This document shows, one piece after another, positions 23,389 to 23,485 of a stretch of 23,485 nt of DNA. The position numbers and the translations under genes are program-made. The notes below the pieces were generated by a model that worked only from the letters and a program-made list of their open reading frames with translations, was not told the origin of the DNA and ran no database searches. Positions within the stretch are counted from its first letter, which is position 1. Every line of letters begins with the position of its first letter. Origin of the DNA: Alectryocaccomicrobium faecavium (GTDB lineage Bacteria > Bacillota > Clostridia > Christensenellales > Aristaeellaceae); contig DVOT01000234.1 of NCBI GenBank assembly GCA_018713425.1, forward strand, positions 1 through 23,485, read 5' to 3'.

Positions 23389-23485
23389 TCAATGGCAGTT
23401 CGGCCCGACCGCCACGGGGCTGGTCCAGGCGCACAGGCCATTGGCGTCCCAAATCTGGCAGCGCACAAAGCGCTCATAGCGGTTG
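23389..23485 (-). CDS. 3' end of a gene entering from the right (partial)
   Basis: On the minus strand the last 32 codons read into TGA at 23391-23389; they include RYERFVRCQIWDANG and AWTSPVAVGPNCH. The pattern RFVRxQxWDxxG...AWTSPV resembles the C-terminal strand region of PHP-domain (CehA/McbA-type) metallohydrolases, but only weakly at this length. The terminator right after it and the codon-like composition support a real gene. Confidence 0.6.
   Translation of the reverse strand, partial: NRYERFVRCQIWDANGLCAWTSPVAVGPNCH

Noticed and set aside
23046..23477. Minus-strand frame of 143 codons at the right edge
   Set aside because: It runs through the terminator hairpin and the end of the MmeI-like gene; the partial gene in another frame (23389-23485) fits better.
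17980..23485. tRNA-Leu as an attachment site with a right-hand repeat
   Set aside because: I found no copy of the tRNA 3' end at the other island border and no integrase; the similar CCGGCAC at the end of the window is part of a terminator stem.

Overview
The window reads as a chromosomal segment of a Gram-positive, GC-rich Clostridia-type (Firmicutes) bacterium. The evidence is strong AGGAGG-type ribosome binding sites, many 4-bp ATGA/GTGA gene overlaps, canonical TTGACA/TATAAT-like promoters, a one-piece ECF sigma / zinc anti-sigma / SIMPL module, an XRE-controlled ABC transporter, and a Cys-type sulfatase. Species cannot be named from this sequence. No CRISPR array, rRNA, transposase or integrase was seen.

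Layout. (1) 1-80, minus: the 5' edge of a divergent gene with its own promoter. (2) 258-5440, plus: a tightly coupled four-gene operon: MMPL-type membrane transporter, secreted LxxG-heptad protein, HAD hydrolase, RsmF-type rRNA m5C methyltransferase. (3) 5446-8357, minus: an operon of XRE regulator, four-helix membrane protein, ABC ATPase and large permease. It starts from a consensus promoter with a perfect 10-bp inverted repeat at its start point. (4) 8595-10541, plus: an insert-like block, less GC-rich by eye, with its own promoter: a WapI/immunity-like protein, a YjbR/MmcQ protein and an arginase-fold enzyme with an altered metal site. (5) 10713-11753, minus: a UroD/MtaA-type methyltransferase-like protein between two terminators. 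(6) 11949-15029, minus: an operon of a membrane-anchored triple Cys-repeat protein, a sulfatase and a small membrane protein. (7) 15105-17904, minus: ECF sigma factor, zf-HC2/DUF4349 anti-sigma, SIMPL protein. (8) 17932-18122, plus: tRNA-Leu(CAA) with promoter and terminator. (9) 18207-23374: a defence island beside the tRNA: a terminator without a gene, a promoter, a frameshifted excisionase-like gene, a DUF262/DUF1524 (GmrSD-type) nuclease, and an MmeI-type restriction-modification enzyme. It ends at a bidirectional terminator. (10) 23389-23485, minus: the 3' end of another gene.

The most interesting part is the island at 18.2-23.2 kb. A modification-dependent-type nuclease and a single-chain restriction-methylation enzyme share one probable transcript, behind the relic of an excisionase-like gene. 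Inside the second enzyme the predicted target-recognition part (about 22,010-22,955) is far more AT-rich than both flanks, which suggests that the specificity domain was exchanged. Secondary points are the XRE palindrome, the ABC ATPase with unusual Q-loop and signature, the triple HxxxxC...CxxC protein, and the arginase-like enzyme with Cys in place of a metal-binding His.
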